7,201 bases of DNA from Candidatus Omnitrophota bacterium (GTDB lineage Bacteria; Omnitrophota; Gorgyraeia; Gygaellales; Profunditerraquicolaceae): assembly GCA_028714595.1 (NCBI GenBank), contig JAQTMD010000075.1, forward strand, positions 1 to 7,201, given 5' to 3'. The stretch's first letter is position 1; each line of letters opens with the position of its first letter. Position numbers and translations under genes: made by a program. This document shows positions 5,143-7,201 of this stretch, piece after piece. Under the pieces are notes generated by a model, which worked only from the letters and a program-made list of their open reading frames with translations, was not told where the DNA came from and searched no databases.

Positions 5143-5146
5143 GGGG
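5141..5146 (+). promoter_or_regulatory. Ribosome binding site of hom
   Basis: AAGGGG lies 6 nt before ATG 5153. It selects this start over the long upstream in-frame extension, which only overlaps the third PilZ gene. Confidence 0.8.
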
Positions 5147-5152
5147 CCTGAC

Positions 5153-6460
5153 ATGAAACGGATTACCGTGGGATTGATAGGGTTCGGGAATGTCGGTTCC
5201 GGCGTCGTGCGGATCCTGCGCGAGCGCAAAGGCATGCTGACGGAAAAGATCGGGAGCTCGATCGACGTGAAATCGATCTGCGATATCGACCTGTCCTCAA
5301 AACGCGGCGTCTCCGTCGATAAAGGGGTGTTGACCCGGAACGCCCGCGACGTGCTCGACGATCCGCAGATCGACATCATCGTCGAGTTGATCGGCGGCAT
5401 ACACCCCGCCAAAGAGTTCATCCTGGAGGCCCTCAAAAAAGGCAAACACGTGGTCACGGCCAACAAAGCGCTCCTTGCCCAATACGGCAAAGAGGTCTTT
5501 GCGCAGGCCCGCGACTGCAACAAGAACATCTACTTCGAGGCATCGGTCGGGGCGGGCATCCCGATCATCAAATCGCTGCGCGAAGGACTGGTCGCCAACA
5601 AGTTCAACAGCATTTTCGGCATCGTCAACGGCACCTCGAACTACGTGCTCTCGCAGATGTCCGAGCACAACTGTTCCTTTACGGATGCCCTGCGGGACGC
5701 AAAAATAAAGGGGTTCGCGGAAAAAGACCCCACCTTCGACGTCGAAGGCATCGATTCCGCGCATAAACTGGTCCTTTTGTCCTACTTGTGCTTCGGAAAA
5801 TTCGTGGACATGGAAGACGTGTACCGCGAAGGGATCTCGTCGGTCTCGCTTGCCGATATCAATTATGCCAAGGAGCTCGGGCTCGCCATCAAGCTTCTCG
5901 CCGTCGCCAAACGCGAGCAGGACTCCCTCGAGGTGCGCGTGCACCCGACGCTGCTGCGCCATTCCCATCTGCTTGCCTCGGTGCACGGCGTCAACAATGC
6001 CATCTATGTCTCGTCCGACCTGGCCGGGAACCTGCTCTTTTACGGACCCGGCGCAGGACAGCTGTGCGCCGCTTCCGCGGTCGTCTCCGACCTGATCGAT
6101 CTGACCCAGGATATCAAGGCCGGCATGTTCCGTCCGACACTGCACACGATCCAGGACTCCGCGATCAAGCGGCTGCGCAAGATCGACGAATTCGAAAGCA
6201 GGTATTACATCCGATTTACCGCCCTGGACAAACCCGGCGTCCTGGCGCGGGTCTCCGGCGTGCTTGCGCGCTTCGGCATCAGCATCGCCTCCGTGACCCA
6301 GAAAGAGCGTCACAAGGCGAAATCCGTTCCAATCGTCATGGTCATCCATGAAGCAAAAGAAAAGAATCTGCGCACCGCCCTTGGAATCATCGACCGGTTG
6401 AACATAATCAAAGAGAAATCAGTGGCGATCCGCATCGAAGATTTTGAGCCGCCGCAGTAA
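5153..6460 (+). CDS. hom: Homoserine dehydrogenase with C-terminal ACT domain
   Basis: Reduces aspartate-semialdehyde to homoserine with NAD(P)H, the branch step to threonine and methionine; cytoplasmic. The protein has 435 residues, normal for the ACT-bearing bacterial form. The NAD(P) fold GFGNVG is at 10-15, VELIGG at 77-82, and TANKALLA with conserved K105 at 102-109. EASVGAGIPII is at 129-139, the family motif GIVNGTSNYVL at 156-166, and FAEKDPTFDVEGIDSAHK at 188-205 with the catalytic pair D201/K205. PGAG plus ASAVVSDL lies at 299-314. The ACT domain (about 352-425, starting YIRFTALDKPGVLARVSGVL) implies feedback inhibition, usually by threonine. It follows three PilZ genes at 10 nt and precedes thrC by 15 nt. 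I see no leader peptide or attenuator, so transcription probably comes from upstream. Confidence 0.98.
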   Translation: MKRITVGLIGFGNVGSGVVRILRERKGMLTEKIGSSIDVKSICDIDLSSKRGVSVDKGVLTRNARDVLDDPQIDIIVELIGGIHPAKEFILEALKKGKHVVTANKALLAQYGKEVFAQARDCNKNIYFEASVGAGIPIIKSLREGLVANKFNSIFGIVNGTSNYVLSQMSEHNCSFTDALRDAKIKGFAEKDPTFDVEGIDSAHKLVLLSYLCFGKFVDMEDVYREGISSVSLADINYAKELGLAIKLLAVAKREQDSLEVRVHPTLLRHSHLLASVHGVNNAIYVSSDLAGNLLFYGPGAGQLCAASAVVSDLIDLTQDIKAGMFRPTLHTIQDSAIKRLRKIDEFESRYYIRFTALDKPGVLARVSGVLARFGISIASVTQKERHKAKSVPIVMVIHEAKEKNLRTALGIIDRLNIIKEKSVAIRIEDFEPPQ

Positions 6461-6466
6461 CGAACC

Positions 6467-6470
6467 GGAG
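6467..6470 (+). promoter_or_regulatory. Ribosome binding site of thrC
   Basis: GGAG lies 5 nt before ATG 6476 and favours that start. An alternative in-frame ATG at 6497 has only a weaker GGA upstream. Confidence 0.65.
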
Positions 6471-6475
6471 TCACC

Positions 6476-7201
6476 ATGTCAGGAAACCACAAAACCATGA
6501 GCCGGGTTGCCGGAAAAGGCATAATCAATAAGTACCGGAAATACCTGCCGGTCACCGACAAGACACCGGTCGTGACGCTCAATGAAGGCAATACCCCGCT
6601 GGTTTACTCTTGCGATTTAAGCGCTCTGGTCGGAAAAGGCTTCAGCGTGTACCTCAAAATCGAGGGCGCCAATCCAACCGGTTCCTTTAAGGACCGGGGC
6701 ATGACCATGGCCATTTCCAAGGCGCTGGAGGAAGGCTCAAAATCGGTGATGTGCGCATCAACCGGCAATACCTCTGCTTCTGCCGCTGCCTATGCCGCGC
6801 GCGCCGGGGCCACGTGCATCGTCCTGATCCCCAACGGCCACATCGCCCTCGGCAAGCTCAGCCAGGCAATGATCCACGGGGCTCTCGTGCTCGCCGTTGA
6901 CGGCAATTTTGACGATGCCCTGAACCTGGTCAAAGAGATCACGGCGTCTCATCCGATCACCCTGGTAAATTCGCTCAATCCCTACCGGATCGAAGGTCAG
7001 AAAACCGGCAGTTTCGAGATCTGCGACGAGCTGGGGAAGGCGCCGGATTTTCACTGTATCCCCGTCGGAAACGCCGGCAACATCACCGCGTACTGGAAAG
7101 GGTACAAGGAATACAAAGCTCAAAGCAAAATCGCGTCCTTGCCGAAAATGCTTGGTTTCCAGGCGGAAGGCTCCGCACCTATCGTCCACGGTCACCCGAT
7201 C
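6476..7201 (+). CDS. thrC: Threonine synthase, 5' part (runs off window end)
   Basis: This PLP enzyme converts O-phosphohomoserine to threonine; cytoplasmic. The frame stays open for 242 codons to the edge. Visible motifs: LNEGNTPLV (35-43); the PLP-lysine site NPTGSFKDRGM with K72; the STGNTSASAAAYAARAG block (95-111); IPNGHIALGKLSQA; VNSLNPYRIEGQKT; and the phosphate-binding PVGNAGN. The order and short N-terminus fit the compact Bacillus-type ThrC rather than the longer E. coli type. It is 15 nt downstream of hom, so the two are an operon. Homoserine kinase (thrB), the missing step between them, is not in the window and would be expected downstream or elsewhere. Confidence 0.97.
   Translation, partial: MSGNHKTMSRVAGKGIINKYRKYLPVTDKTPVVTLNEGNTPLVYSCDLSALVGKGFSVYLKIEGANPTGSFKDRGMTMAISKALEEGSKSVMCASTGNTSASAAAYAARAGATCIVLIPNGHIALGKLSQAMIHGALVLAVDGNFDDALNLVKEITASHPITLVNSLNPYRIEGQKTGSFEICDELGKAPDFHCIPVGNAGNITAYWKGYKEYKAQSKIASLPKMLGFQAEGSAPIVHGHPI

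Noticed and set aside
5054..5152. 33-codon N-terminal extension of hom
   Set aside because: It overlaps the third PilZ gene in another frame, and the Rossmann strand begins just after ATG 5153, behind AAGGGG.
4666..5529. Minus-strand open frame of 287 codons across the PilZ/hom junction
   Set aside because: It covers three well-supported + strand genes and their ribosome sites, and its translation shows no family features.
5297..6349. Long minus-strand open frame (350 codons) opposite hom
   Set aside because: hom is a full, motif-complete gene here. The antisense frame is a GC-rich shadow with no recognisable domain.

Overview
The window is a densely packed, single-strand block of bacterial chromosome. 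All genes read on the + strand, gaps are tiny, and there is no clear rho-independent terminator or strong promoter. The core genes look bacterial: an NnrD-type NAD(P)H-hydrate dehydratase, GpsA, an ACT-domain homoserine dehydrogenase and threonine synthase. The mix of several stand-alone PilZ proteins (three with a typical 'GPERR'- or 'EDRRR'-like N-terminus), an archaeal-type thymidylate synthase family protein and tightly packed tRNAs suggests an uncultured lineage, perhaps Omnitrophota or a relative. That placement is a low-confidence inference from gene style only. GC is about 55-60% in the lines I counted, except for an AT-rich island at about 759-1371 (30-40% GC in two sampled lines).

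Layout. (1) 1-695: 3' part of nnrD, whose stop codon lies inside tRNA-Thr(TGT) at 686-758. (2) 769-1455: an AT-rich ORF with a helix-turn-helix and a LAGLIDADG-like segment, probably a homing endonuclease. It runs in frame into the next tRNA gene. (3) 1372-1645: tRNA-Tyr(GTA) split inside its anticodon by a 187-nt ORF-less group I intron at 1408-1594, for which I can draw P1 to P9. (4) 1674-1747: tRNA-Gly(TCC). The order Thr(TGT)-Tyr(GTA)-Gly(TCC) matches the classic bacterial thrU-tyrU-glyT cluster, here invaded twice. (5) 1759-2511: a ThyA-fold protein. (6) 2520-2933: a PilZ protein overlapping gpsA (2914-3915). (7) 3939-4017: tRNA-Pro(GGG). (8) 4069-5142: three tandem, translationally coupled PilZ genes. 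(9) 5153-6460: hom. (10) 6476 to the window end: thrC, cut off at the edge.

How the parts work together. hom and thrC are two steps of aspartate-to-threonine synthesis and almost certainly share one transcript with the three PilZ genes, each linked to the next by an overlap or a gap of at most 15 nt. PilZ proteins usually bind cyclic di-GMP, so the arrangement either links c-di-GMP sensing to threonine synthesis or is simple operon packing. The most unusual part is 686-1645: a probable homing endonuclease wedged between two tRNA genes, beside an ORF-less tRNA group I intron, with its reading frame ending in the intron core.
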